This document shows, piece after piece, positions 46,401-61,400 of a stretch of DNA of 64,000 bases. The notes beneath the pieces are model-generated. The model was not told the origin of the DNA, did not search any database, and was given only the letters and a program-made list of their open reading frames with translations. The stretch lies in NCBI GenBank assembly GCA_021292105.1, contig CM037870.1, positions 23,886,424 through 23,950,423 on the forward strand, read 5' to 3'. The position numbers and the translations under genes are program-made. Numbering within the stretch: position 1 is the stretch's first letter; each line of letters opens with the position of its first letter. The DNA is from Anadara kagoshimensis. Its lineage: Eukaryota > Mollusca > Bivalvia > Arcoida > Arcidae.

Positions 46401-49400
46401 GTAAAATACTTGATATCTTAAGACAAAAATTAAATAATCAATATTTTAGTAGACATAATTCTCTATATTGAAAATTGTTTGAAAAATCCTGTTCACTTCC
46501 CAGTGAACAAGATTTTTTACACTCTTTGTGTAAGAATAAAATGTTTTTGGATTTTTTTTTTTTTTTTTTTTTTTTAGCTATTTGCATTGGCATTCTTTTT
46601 AAATAAAAAAAAACATAGAGACTTCGATAAGTGTCAGCTGATGATAGTCAACATTTGCATTTTTTTTTATTTCTCTACAAAAGATTATAAGTATCTCTTA
46701 GTCCTGTAGTCAAGAGTTGTCAATTCCATTGAAAGGACATGCATGTCCCTCTGGCAGGCTGCCGACAGAAGACACATATGTCTAAGTTGCAGATTATAAG
46801 TTGAAGGAACATACTGTATAACCAGAAATATTGGCGAGTAGAAACTTTCACAGTTTAACATTCAGAAAGGAGTTCCCGTGTACTTACTTCCATATTTGAC
46901 GAAATGGTAAGCAAGCCCATTTGTATTCTTCAACATGTAGAAAACTTAGTGGTGTACGCAGTTAAGACTTGATCATGACAAATATTAATACATCGTGAAT
47001 ATTTCTCGTAATGCAGTATATCCGTTTGGTAACAAGAGGGTTAAGACATGTTTATATATTATGGTACTTACAGAAAGATCTCGCTGCATGTTCCTCTTGG
47101 CAAGGCTGTAGTATTTACAGTAGTTATCATGCTGTTTCTTTATATATGCTACATTGGTCCGTGAATCTTTAGCCGGCGGGGGTGGCATTGGGTGTTCCCA
47201 TTCAAAATCTGGAGAATATGGGCTACTGCTGTTAATGGTAGGCAGAACACTGTCATCAGATCTGATATGCTTGACCCTGATTTTGAAAAATTAAAAAAAA
47301 CCCATTAAAGTAATATGTAATAATTATCATATACAAAAATCTACAGCAATACTAATTCATAGCCACCATTTATTTAGTAAATTTTAGCATCATAAGGACA
47401 TTTAAGATAATGGGAGGAAAACTTAAAGAAAATAGAAAGAAAAAGAAAAATAAATATAAAAGAAAAGAAATAAACTTCAAAATAGTGGCAATATGTGAAG
47501 TGGTAGTTTTAAATTTTAATTTAAATCCTTTAAATTTACATTCCAATACTTAAGCAACCGTCCAGCATAATTTTAGATCTATGAGTGATATTTAAAAACA
47601 CTTATAAAACTTACTTTGAACGAGACCCTTTCTTCAGCCTCTGTAAATCTGGTAATTTTGAACCATCTAACCTTGACCCCGTTGACCTTGCCGTCATCAT
47701 GCTGACCACAGTTGTTGGCGTACATGTACCTGACCTTGATGAAAAATCATCATAATCTCTGGTCATGGAACATGGGACTCCAGTCGTCCATTTCATTTGA
47801 AGAATACCAAACTTTGACATCCCTGAGTTTCTGTCAGATAAAAAATACACATGAACAGTTACAAACATGCATAAAAACACAAAGCAAAATACAAGGGCCT
47901 CTGTTGCCAAGTGGTCTAAAGGGAACACTAACAGATAACCATGCTTTTTTAACACCCAAGTTTAAAACCCACTTAGGACAGATTCTTGTGTGAGAAAATT
48001 GTCAGTTTGCTTGACAAACATTGATGAAAAATCTTGATTTGGGTGTGAAACTCCACTACTCCACCCACTTCACTCCACTCAGCAACACACACTTGTCTCC
48101 CAAGCTGTAATTATTTCACTCATTTTGACAACCAAGTATCGACAATGTCACTAACTTGAGACAGAAGATCCAGCTTAGACTCTCCCACAGAACAACTTAC
48201 TGATGACATCAGGCATCATGCTGTGTGCTGTTGGTGATTATGAAATAAAATCTGTGTATAAAGACCACCATTAGGACCTATGAAATATGGATTTATAGAT
48301 AGGTGATCTATTTATTGTGGTTGAAATTTAAGTGCATGGACCTTAAAACACTGGTTTAATTGACAAGAAGTTTTTATATAGAGGTGTTTGCAATGAGGTT
48401 TCCTATACTTATTAACAAAGAAATCAATGGAGAAGAAGCTGCAATGTGAAAACTGCATTACAAATTCCAACTCTTGAGCATGCTGAGAAGACAACAAGTT
48501 GAAAATAAAAGTATATGATGAATTGTCTAATACATACTCATCTTTGGTATGGACCATAAGTTTTCCTGGTATAGACTGAATTCTGTGTCGTCCTTCTGTG
48601 TCCACATGTTGGCTCTATAAATCACAAGTTATTACAAATTAAAAACATTTGGCGAAAGCAAAATTATTGTCAAGTCCCAGTTTAAAAGTACAAAATTACA
48701 GAAAGATACACATAACTCAATTTTTAAAAGACTAGCTGACTGTTATTAAGTTAAAGGTGTTTATAAGACAAGGGGTTAAGCCGAAAATACAAAGAAAACT
48801 GGATATCTGAATTCACTTCAACTTTGAAGATCAAAATTGAATCAAGAATTTTCTGTAACAATCACATACATTTGTATATTATAAATTTAAACTTAATTTA
48901 GCACAATCAAAATTTTGCACAATGCTTATGGTACAGGCAATTTGCGAAAACATAAAATGGTACACTTACTGTTACTTGAACATAGGTAAACATCAACCTC
49001 TGATCTTTTTGCAGTAAAATTTTAAATATGAATGTAGATGTGGATGATGATACTACACAAGGTATGACATCTACCAGTGATTTTGTTATATGTTTAAAAA
49101 CTACATTCAACCTTTAAATTTTGGAAAAATTGAATTTCTGAAATACAGCAAACTAGATTATGGCATGCTTGCAATAGCTTAGGACCCCCAATACAAAGAT
49201 GTGAAATTGTAACAACATCTAACATTTTGAGGATTAGGACATCTAAATTTAATTTGCTAGTGTATCACTGAGTTTTTTTGCAATTTTATTGGTCAAATTG
49301 GGAAATTTAGTCATTTTCCCTTGAGGAAACTACCTTTATTCGGTATTAAATTTTATGCAAACAAAACTGTTGTCTACCATGTACTTTGACCATGCTAACT

Positions 49401-52400
49401 ACATAATCTTTCACCTTACCTTGTCACCGACTTTAATGGTGTGTAGAAGTCTCATACCAGCTTCCCCTGGTAACGTAGGAAGACCATCAGCAATATATCG
49501 GATTGTTGGCTTTTCCACTGGCTTTAGTTTGCCTTTGGAATACTCTTTACGAACTCTGTCTAATCGCTTTCTTTCTAATGCCGTTGGAGTTTCAAAAAAC
49601 TTCTGCCAATCAGCAGCTAAAATAATAAAAACATTTTTCTTAATAGGTTTCAGTTTATTATACAATGGATGCTTAGAAAACTTTAGAGGTCTTTAAACTT
49701 TATTTTATCCTTTGTAATATCACTTAAACTGCAGTGTTAGGAGAGTTTAGTTGCTTGTTGTGAAGGTGCCATATTGAATACTTCATCGTGACTGATTGGA
49801 CATCTGGAATCAAACCAGAGATGATAAAAGTTTTGGTTGACATTGTTGTAACACATTCTTCCAAGGGTTTCCAATTTTTCAATAGGGAACTTGGTGGCCA
49901 AGTGCTCTAAAGCACCAGCTTAAAGATCACTGTCTATGTTAAAAACTCACTCAAGGAAGTTTCAAGTGTATGAAAGTTTGTCAGTTTGCTTGCTAAAGGT
50001 TGGTGGTTTTCTCCAGATACTATTCAAACTTCCTCCACCATCCAAGAACTGACCATCTCAATATAAGTGAAAAAATCTTAGGGCATAAAACACTATTACA
50101 CAACTACAAGCACATTTTCAAAACAACAAATCTCTTGCAAAATGTGATTAACTCATTAACACGTTGCCATGATGCTTCAAAACAGTTTGATACTTCTCTT
50201 ACCTATTGTTTTCTGTAGAACGGGTGAAGGTGATATCTCTGATAATGCCCCTGTAGATTTCACTGGTGATAACTGATGCCTTGGGATCCAGCCCTGTTTT
50301 GATGGATATTTTCGTACTGAGTAATAGAAAAACATCACATTTAACAATATAAAGGTATAAATACAACGTACAGTCTTCCAAGGAAAACTAGAACTGTCAG
50401 TGAAGCTGTCTTATACCCATGGAATAGGTTTTGTCATTGGGTCATGAGAATCTCATATCATAACACTTGAAGTTAGGATTGAGGGAGACTTGTCGCAGTG
50501 ATTTTGTTTGTATCAAATTATTACAGAATAAAGGTAGTTTCCCTTAGGGAAAAATGATTAAAATTTTCCAATTAGACCAATAGAATTCTCCAAAACAACA
50601 ACTAATCTATAAAAACAGATTAAATTTTTCCCAATTCATTTGGCAGAAGATAGTTTTAAAAACCTTAACAAAATCATCTAATGTCTACTGTTTCTAGTCA
50701 CCCTGATTGTTCCTGTGCTCAAAAATTGTAAACCAGTTCTGATTAAGGATTATTGATATCATCCACAGTAAGGTCTTGATTCATTGCCACCATTCAGTAA
50801 AATTTTGGCATTATAAAGGGGTTTTGCTATCAATTATTGAGGGAGACATGCTGTAAGGGTATATTATTTCATGTGTATTTATTTTCAAGGTACATGAAAT
50901 TTAGACATATCGGCACAGTTAAATTTTCATGTTTTTTAATAAGCACTATAACACAATAAGTATAATATAATTTTTCCTTGGTATCATTTTTCCCGCAAAA
51001 CAAACAACTGCAAAATAAGCGAAAATAAATATGTTTAAAGTAATGAAAAACACAACAGAAACAGATTTTGAGACTTCAAAGTTATCAAATGATTATACTA
51101 TACAGTAAAACCTTAATTCATCACCACCATTTGTTCTGTCATATTTTGGCATTATAAAGGGGTTTAGCTATAAATTGGGGGAGGCTGATAAAGAAACACC
51201 TAAACAAAATGGATTTTGGGATTTCAAAATAGTGAGGTGGCGAAATTATCGAAGGGCATTGTAATGAGGTTTCACTGTATATATATAAATGCTGACTTAC
51301 TTCTAACTTGGTTAACAGGTTTTCCGGAATATTGTGATGATGATACCGGAATTATCTTTCCTGATTCTCTCCTTGAGCTGGATAATTCTGACATGTCTCG
51401 ACCAATTCCTGAATCATGGGCACTCATACCATCACCAAACTATAACACAAAAAGAATGAATCGAAATTAAACACAATGATATACCAACTCTATATATTTA
51501 CAATGTATATGAAACATCTTATCAAAGCAATCCCCATTATCTCATGGAGATCTGAAATAATCACACAAGATGATCGAGTTTGACGTTACAAATACAAACT
51601 TTTTTGAAATGTTAACAATTGTGGTCAGAGCTACATGTCTGTCAAAGCCAAAACTTTTCCAATAAAATGATTTCTCCAACCACCAATAGTAGTAAGCAAG
51701 TAATTTAAATCCTCAAGTTTGTCGTGTTTTTAAAAAATTGTAAATATAAGAAATGAAATTTTACTTTTTTTTCTACCATGAGATTATGGAGCTTGAGAAT
51801 GATGCAAATTTAACTTTTAGTGAGAACATTTCTTAAATAAAGACCACTGCTTATAAATGTTTCTAAGGTCCTGTGTGACCACTATTGTAGTTCAGTTAGT
51901 AGCGAGTTGGCTTAATATGTTGGAGGTTAGGGTTTGAACCCAGTTTCAATGAAGTCTGTCCAGTATTTTCAAGAAGTTAAAAATGTGTTAATGATGCACA
52001 TACATTTACACACGCACACAAAAACATGCATGCTATGCTGTGTCATAGGCTTAAATGACGTTTGGTCAAGTGATTTAAAAATCTAGAAATGATTCCATAA
52101 CCTTTGAATAATTGTGCAAATAAAAACCTTCTGTGAAGTCTCAAGGTTATTGGTTAAAAACTGTAGATAGAGTTAATTTGCACAAAATAGGGACCCCATT
52201 TTCACTAACTTCCAACCCAACCCACATTCAAATACTATAAGTTCGATTTGCACTTTGCAGTTTGTGCAAACATGGCCAACAAAGGCAACATTTTCAAATT
52301 TACCCAATAATATTTGCACTTTTATTTAGCATGCAAAGTGAAATGGACATAGAAATTGAGAACTGTCAATCATAACCATCTGGTAACTAAAGAAGAAGAT

Positions 52401-55400
52401 ACTGCACTCAGCAGTGAAATTGACATTTCTGTTGACCTGTCAATCATGTCAGGAAATTGACTCAAGTGCAGGTGTCACAGCCAAAACTTCCAAAACTTTG
52501 GTTTTTGTCACATTTTAACAATGAGAATTTTAATGGGGCTCCATATGGGGGCTAAATTTTATAACTTTTCAAATTTCAAAAATTGAGAATTTTTACCAAA
52601 AATATTTTTAAACCATGTTAGAATTTTTTCTACATCTGTATATATAATATTTTCATTTGTAATCACTTTCTAGAATGTGTTAATCTAATTTAATTTTTTA
52701 AAATTATACACCCTTATTTTTCCCTTTGGGATACACCCTTATTTTCTTCCTTTGGGGTTCTATCTATATTTATGTGAAAGGGGTTTGCAGGTGATACACA
52801 GTTGGCCAGCATGTCTTTTCAAAGAAAATGGTAAGTATAATGACTTTTTATCTTTTCTTTTTTTTTTATTTTTTAAAAATATTTGTTTTTCTATTCAATT
52901 AATCATGAATTTATTCAATACTCAATGTGGTAGATAACTGCTTCCAGCAAGCAGTGATGACAAAAGTATTGAAAACATAAAACTGAAACCCCAATTCATA
53001 GTCATTACATACAAGTAATTAGCCATCCATATGCCAAACAGGTATTACACTTTTTGTTATGTTTTTGAAGCACCAACATTGGGTTATACAAAAACAGTAA
53101 TGAAAATGAAATTACGCAAGTAGTTGTGGAAAAATTGTGAAAAACACAAAGCCATGTTTTCATAACAGACTGTTTATTGCACTCAAAATCTGTTTTCTGC
53201 ATAACGATTGGATTGTTCAGAGACTGTTTTTGATTCAGGGAATGTCATATAGTCAACATATAAGACACACATGAAAACTGTACTCTATCTACTGTAGGAA
53301 CCACTCTGTTTGTATTGTGACAGAAAAATACTCTTTATATCTATAGAAAACCAAATAAAATTGAATAAAGATTGATATTTTTCACTTACTTGTACCTTGT
53401 TGTAACAGGAAATCTGTTTGCGCATCCGCGATTGTCATAAAGTATGTCTGTAGAAAGAAAAATGTTGGCGTAATGGGAATTTACATGGCAAAAATGGCAA
53501 CGTTTATACCGGAAGTGATGTCCTTGGTGACGTTTTACATCATATGCGCAACAGAATCCGCCTGGTTTTTCAACATGTTAAATCCCCTTAGCATCAACGT
53601 TTTACCCTGTGCAGATATATTCTGGGCAAATCGTGGATGAGCATACAGGTTTCCTATTACAACTAGGTACAAGTAAGTGAAAAATATCAATCTTTATTCA
53701 ATTTTATTTGATTTGATTTTCTATGGATATGAAGAGTATTTCACTGTCACAAACAGAGTGGTTCCTACAGTAGTGCATGTGGAGGTCCATGAAGCCCTGA
53801 GCACTCACCTGTGCATTTAGCTCCATTTTGAAAATGTTACTGATAGAAGGTTAATGAAGTTCTTCAATGGCTTGACCTAGAGACCCACATATTGACCCAG
53901 CATAGCCCATGTATGAACTTGACCTAACTTTTGTCAATGGGGTTACTGTGGCCAAGTTTGATGTATACTGGAAAAAATTGTGACTTTTATAATGTTTACA
54001 AGGTTTTTCTATGGCTTGACCTAGTAACCTACATGCTGACTAAACATAACCCAAACATCATCTTGACCTAATTTTTGCCAACTTCTTGACCAAACATGGC
54101 CATAAACAAAACTGACCTAGCTTTTGTCAAGAGGGTCATTCTGGTCAAGTTTGATGAAGTTTGGACTTAAACTGTGGCCTCGGTAGTGTTTTCAAGGTTT
54201 TTCTTTAATTTGACTAAGTGGCCTACACACTTGACATAGATCACTGTGGTCAAGTTTGATGTAGATTGGATACAAATTTTGGCCTCTTGAGTGTTAACAA
54301 ACAAATGTTGATGCACATCGCTTGACACATGACACACACTGGACAAAGACCAGTCACAAAAGGTCACTTGAGCACATCGTGTTCAGGTGAGCAAAGAAAT
54401 TATGTTCAAAGTCTAATAAACTCTTTGAATTTTAAAATTAAACAAGGAAAAAGTTTACCCTTTTTTGACTTTGAAAGTAATTGCTGATAAAAATTAATAT
54501 AAGCAAATAAAATAAAATAAAACATAACAAAATAAAATAAAAATTACATAAATATAATAAAATAAACTACCTGTAATAAATATAACAAATAAGATTCAAT
54601 GAAATGAAATTAAATTAAGCAAATTAAATTTAATTCAATGAAATAAATAACTAAATATAAATACCTGGCTGCTTAGAGTTTCTGGGAATTCTTGAGAGCT
54701 GGCAACACTACTCATCTCCATAATATCCGTTACTTTGGATGAAATTTGATCCACAAACTCTTCCTCTCCTTCTTCTGGAACGATTCCTCCTCCGCCTGAA
54801 TTAAAAAATTGTTTAAAAATTAATTCAGGTATGAATTTCACTCTAAAGAAATGGGTATTGATTTGCTGTGACTTTTGTAACATACACGTACAAATCATTG
54901 AATGGATTAATCAGAAGTCGGGATAATCACATCATTAATAAATCAATTTTGTGTGTTTGTATCAATGGATTACAACTTCATGGATTAGTGATTTGTATCG
55001 ATTTTCTAATGAACTTTACTGTAAACATTATAAAAATTGTTGAAACTCCAAATAAAATCATATTTGATAAAAAAATTATTTTGTCAAATTTTAATTAAAG
55101 AGGTGTAACCTATACATCAATTTATCCAAAAAATAAAAAATAAAAAAAAATAAAAAAAATAAAAATGATAATGATAATTAAAAAAAATAAATAAATAAAT
55201 AAAGTCTAGAGTCTTCTATGATTTGACCTTTTGATTGTGACCCTTGATCTAGCACATATGAAAAATATAAAAAAGAAAACTAAAAATGAAAGCATTTGAA
55301 TACATTTTTTTCAAATCCCTGTAGCTGCATGCTTACAGTTAAAATTTTGTATTCCTTCCATGAAAAATAGGTTTAAGTATAAGAAGTGCACTTTAAATCT

Positions 55401-58400
55401 CAGGTTGGTTTTATTTCAGGTTTCATTCAAAAATTGTTTTTGTTCATGTTCCGGTACAAAATTAAAATTAAATTTTCATTTCAAATATCTACATTTCTAA
55501 TACTACTTACAAAGATAAAACATAACAGAAGCAAATTTATCATTTTTCATCAATATTGCAACTTAAGCTTTCTTTACATTTACCAATGTATACCAGCATT
55601 TAAATTCATTGATTTCAGCTTTATAATCCCATGTGAAGTAAAAACATCACCTTTATAATACAGAAAGAAATGAATACAATAGTCTCCATTTTATGTTGCT
55701 TATGGGAGTTTACTTTGATTACATAACATTTTACCATGAAAGGTTACATTTAAGTTGGCTTTCAATATTTAAAAGGGTAGCACTGTATTAACTCAGTTGG
55801 TAGAGTGCTTGCTTCATAGGTGGTAAGTGCTTGCTTCTTATATGGTAGGATTGGGTTTGAATCCTGGCCAGGTCTGACCAAGACTTGAAAAAAGGAATAA
55901 ACTGTGTTTTTTTATCATGCACTCTGTATTAAAAAAATGAAAGTTAAAAGGTCCTTCAGAAGAGACCTTCACAACCAATGTCAAGATAGGTGTGGCACAC
56001 TAAATCACCCTGCCTTCAAATTTCCAAGAGCACACAGCAAAGGTAAAAATTGTGTCATTCCATCTTTAGTTTGTGATACCCCAATATTAGTGGAATATTC
56101 TTAACTGGGGCATAAAATCCCAGTTTTTAAAACATTCAATTGATTGACTGGAGTAATTGTGTTTTATGCCACAGTCAAGGTTTTTTTCCACTGATATTGA
56201 GGTGGTCAGGAGTTGGATGGTTAAGGAAACTGTAGTGTCCTGAAAAACAACTTTTAACGAGTGAATGTACTTTCTCACACAAGGATCTGCCATAGCAGGA
56301 TTCAACCCTTGGTGGTAAGAGGGGCTGTGATCTGTAACCTGGGACTTTAGATTAGTCAGCAATGGAAACCAAGACAATGTAAAACCATGACTTACCCTCC
56401 AAAACTTTTCCACTTTTTGGTCTTGTCAATTTTCCAAATCTCTTCAGATAATATTGATACACCATTGGATTTCTAGGATCAAATCTAAAAATAGAATAAA
56501 ACTGATGAAAAACAAGAACCAACCTATTCTAAAATTCTAAAATGAACATAAAAAAGTTTCTGAAAAAGTTAGCTAAGTAGCTAAGCAGAATGAGTCCAAA
56601 TATATAACTGAAAACCTTAATCATCTCTGGTTTGATTGGAAATGTTCATCTAGTCAGTCAAGATAATCCCATATGACACAAAATGATCTTCACCATAAGT
56701 AAATAGCTACTCCCTAGCACTATAGTTATTAAGGTAAGAGGTATTATGGCTTAATGGTCACCTGAGTGTAAGGAATGAATTCAAAAAGTATAAAATAAAA
56801 TACAGACTTGTTCATCATATAAAAATGTAATTTCAATTTTACCTGTAAATTATGAATTTAAATGAATTGTATTAAAATCGAGAAACATAAATGGTTTCCC
56901 AGTAGTTACATCTTCGTATGTTGTGCATGTGAATTGGATTTTGAAATTGTCTTAATCATGTCATTATTTCTTTAATTAAGTCAGTAACATGAAAGAAAAA
57001 CATCCAATGACATTATTATGTAAACAAGCAATAATGTTATTGACAAGAAGTTCTCAATAGCTGTTCCTTACTGATTTCATGCTGAGATATATATATGTCT
57101 ATAGGAAGCAAAACACAACAATTTCCATTAATCAATACTTTTGATTATGTTTAAGTGGATAACTGCACGTACAAACAAATGCACTGCATGATTTTGATTC
57201 ATTTAAAACATCTGAACACTGCTATATTCAACAAATTTTTCTATTGTATCCACATAACGTCATATCCTGGAAATCCTGTATACTGTATAAGAAGAAACAT
57301 TAGCGGGGATAAATATTCAAGATTTTCACGGTTACTCTTCTATCGCAAATATTTCTTCTAAGCTAAACTTTCTTATTTCTCTTAGTACACTTTCTCTACA
57401 GTCAGAACCGTGAAAATTTCTTACAGCGAAATATTTTAGAAATTCAAAACCGCAAAAGTTTCCTACCAATAATGTTTTTTCTTATACAGTACTAAGTTTA
57501 GTAAACAAAAATACCTTAATCAGTGTTAGAGGAGTAAGAAAGACGAACTATTATGTAAGTCTTGTCATGTGATGGAAAATATAACAAAATCAAATCCCAA
57601 GCCAACAAAAGAAAACTCTACAGTACATACTGCCTTACTTGATATTTTATGATCATATATCACATAACCCTCCTGTTTATTGATGGAAAAAAACGGTGTA
57701 TTATTTTTCGTATTACACAGGCACCTATGTAATATAACTTGATTGTGACGTAATCAGTTATCACGCTTCTGATTTACGTAGTGGTCGTGCCTAATGACGT
57801 CATATAAAAACTGTGTAAGTCTGTTGTTTATTTTTAGACTTTTGAAGACTTTCCGATTCTTTGAAAAATAATTTTGATGCATTCGGAAAAATATTATGAT
57901 TTAAACTTACATACTGATTATGTCTTTTTTTTCTAGGTGATTAACTTACTTTTACTATAACTAAATAGAACTATATTCTTACTTGCGCAGTTAATTTGGA
58001 GGTGATTTGTCTGACCTAGATAGAAACCGTCTGTTTCTATATGGCATCAAATAATATGTACATGTGATTATGCCTCGGTATTTTGAGTTATGTGATATAT
58101 AGAATCTTAGACTCGTGAGGGTTTAATATGAAATTTATTAAACTCGTTCAATAATTAAACTTGTTTAATAAATTTCATATTAAACCCCCACTCATCTAAG
58201 ATCCTTTATATATTGGTTAGTAGAAATTAGTAAACAAGAGGACTTATGTAATCAATGAGAAATATAAACATCATCATGGCGAGTATTTATTTCTGTAGCA
58301 TAGACAATTGTTTTTAAAAATCTGTACACTTTGCAGACCAACACAAATTATTCAAAGAAGTTAAAGTTTAAAATCATCAAAGTGGAAATTGCTTTCTTCC

Positions 58401-61400
58401 CATAGTTACCAACTTTAAGCATAAGTAACAGTTCTGATGTTGTTAAACTCCCAAAACTTTACTCATCAAACAGAAAAAACAAGTAGAGTAATACAATTTT
58501 ATGCCCCAGTGAAGATTTTTTCACTTATATAATGACAGTTAGTTTAACAATGGTTGAGGAAACTGGAGTATCTAAAGAAAATCACTATCATTTGGCATAC
58601 AAACTGAAAAACTTTCCTACACTAGACTGTGAGAGGCAATGTGGCCAATGGAACTTACAAATGTTCTCATATACAGTTCCATTTGTAATAAAATGGGAAT
58701 TAAACCTAGGCAGTCTGAGACCCTGTGTTCCATGTACAAGCCACCCCTTTTGACTACTAAAAAAACAACATGTACAGGTAAGTCAAACTTTGTTTGTAAT
58801 GGTAAAAATATGAAAGTCAAAGATCACCTTGCCCCCACCATTAAAAAGTTATAAGTCTAGCTCAGCCAGGCATATCTGATGTAATATTCAAAGACTAGCA
58901 AACTACAGTAATAAACAAAACATGATACCTATCTAGCTCAGCCAGGCAACACCAAAAGTAATGCTGAAGTTAAACAACAAATCATGATACCAATACACAT
59001 TTTCTATGTTTTATTTTCAACAACCTTGTGATACACCATAATGTTTCAGTGTTTAAGGTATGTCATTTTATTTTAAAGAGTCCTGAAGATTGGAAATCAA
59101 ATTGCAACACATTCAAGAGAGACAACTCTTAAGAAAATATGTTAAGATGTGTTAGATGGCAATTTTAATCCTGGTTAGTGAAAAATCATTGGTTAAGATA
59201 TCAGCCAAAAAGTATAAGCAGAGACACTAAAAACATCATTGGTTGATAGATCAGCCAATGAGATATTAGCAAGACACTTCAAAATTATTGGTTAAGAGAG
59301 AAAACACTCAATCTTAAATCCTGGTTAGTGAAAAATTATTGGTTAAGAAACCTAAGAAATTAGCAAGACACTTCAAATAAATTACCCATCAGGAAAATCA
59401 TCATATTCATCAGAAATTGCAGAACTTTTGCCAGAAATCTCCACCTTAGTTACAGAGCTTAAAGAAAAACATGTAATCATATATATTTATCCTTTAAAAT
59501 CTGTATTCATAAATGCTCCGACGGGAAGAATGGCGCTGTTCTATTCACTGACGAAACTAGAAGATTAGAAATGAAAACCAATTTTACTAAAATGATTGAC
59601 TATTTTGCAAATCTAGTAAAAATGTCAATGATTACTATTGTAAATATAAGAAATAACTTTCCATTTTATGTGGTTTACGGGTATAAACTAGATTTTGGGA
59701 TTGACAATTCTATCATATTATTATGATAGAATTGGTATTTCCAGTAAACCACAACAAATTGAAAGTTATTTTTAAAATGAACAATCCTAAAACAATTGTC
59801 TTAATTGTTCCAATGATATAGTCCATCAGCGATAAGTTGACAGTGTTTATAAACATGGGCGAGTCTATTCTACGCACATGGGTATTAAAACTGTTATCGT
59901 ATACGTATATTCATACTTTCATACGTTCATTCCTCAATCACCTTTATATATGATCCCTATTTACATTTTATAGACTCTTTCCTGTTTTAAAACACTCTGA
60001 CAAAATATCACTGACAAACTATACTTCAGTGTATTAAAGGCCATCTCTATATAAGGGTCACCTGCTTATAAAGGTCAGTAGAATTGTATCCCAATTGTTC
60101 TTAATTCATATTATTTGAACCTGTATATAAAAAACATCTGCCCATAAAGGTCACTTTTACTGGTTCCCTTGGATGACCTTTATAGACAGGTTTGACTGTA
60201 TATGGCATTAAATTTACAAATAGATAACATAAATTTATGGATTCGGAAACAATGTCTCATAGAATAATAAAATTACAAATAAAACAACCAACAAGACACA
60301 ATAATCAAGGTGATATGCACTTATGTATTGAAAAGATAAAATTAGAAAAACCTACAATTAGAAAAACCTACTTTAGATAATAATGATAATACCAAATTAA
60401 TAATATATAAATATATTAAATACATATTTTCAATGTTTGATTTTTGTATTGATATATCGAGAGATTAAACTTTCATTTACAATAATTTCAAATATAATTT
60501 CTAACTTATTTTTAATATAAACAAAGAATTAACATCACAAGTATGCTATATTATTAAGGTGACATGTTAAATAAATTATAAATGAAATTAAATTTGCCAA
60601 AATAAAAACTCAATAAAGTTTTTCAATCCTCACATGTATGCTGTATTATATATATGCAAGCAGATAATTTGTAAAATAAATTAAGTGAATTAAATTCGAC
60701 AAAATTTTTCCAATCATCAAAATAAAATGTATATCCAACTTTACATGCAAAAATCAACAAAATTTAGACCTGCCAAAATAATGTGCTATATGGTATAAAG
60801 AAGTTTATACAAAGCATGTAACCCCTAAGAACCATCACCAGATAAATATAATCTGAAATTGTATTGTAGTTAGGGAAAATCTTCATCAATGCAACACTGA
60901 TAAACCATATTCATTATTACTAAAACCCTGTTTTGAAAATTTTACAGTGTGCAGACTTTTTGAAAAGAGATTTTGAGCAGAAACTGAAATTGTACATTAG
61001 GTCACTTCCTAATAAAATGATGTCACTAGAAAAAATTGCAAAATTTTGTAAAATGTGGCCACAATCTTTGATAAACAGGGTTTTTAGTAATAATGAATAT
61101 GGTTTAGTATAAAATAAAAAATAGCACAAAACAGATAAAATTTTGTCATTAAAAATAACTAGGTCACTGAAAAATGGTGGATTATATTAGAATTTGTAAT
61201 AGTAAAATATTGTAGAGTGTAGTAGAGAAGTGATGCAGTTTTACAACCCAGTCAAGATTCTTTTATTTATATGGTATTTACCTCTGGAATGGTGGAGGAA
61301 AAAGGGAGTAGAAGAAATCAAACAGACAAGATTATCTGATAAGAAAGGCCATAATCAACAATTACCAGTATCTAATATTAATTCAACATCTGATATTGAT

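Noticed and set aside
53397-53450. The segment encoding TYFMTIADAQTDFLLQQ as a regular exon of the Ser-rich gene
   Set aside because: It enters in phase 0 but both possible donors leave phase 1, while the next exon (51439) opens only in phase 0. Skipping it joins 54665 to 51439 cleanly. It is also part of an inverted duplication.
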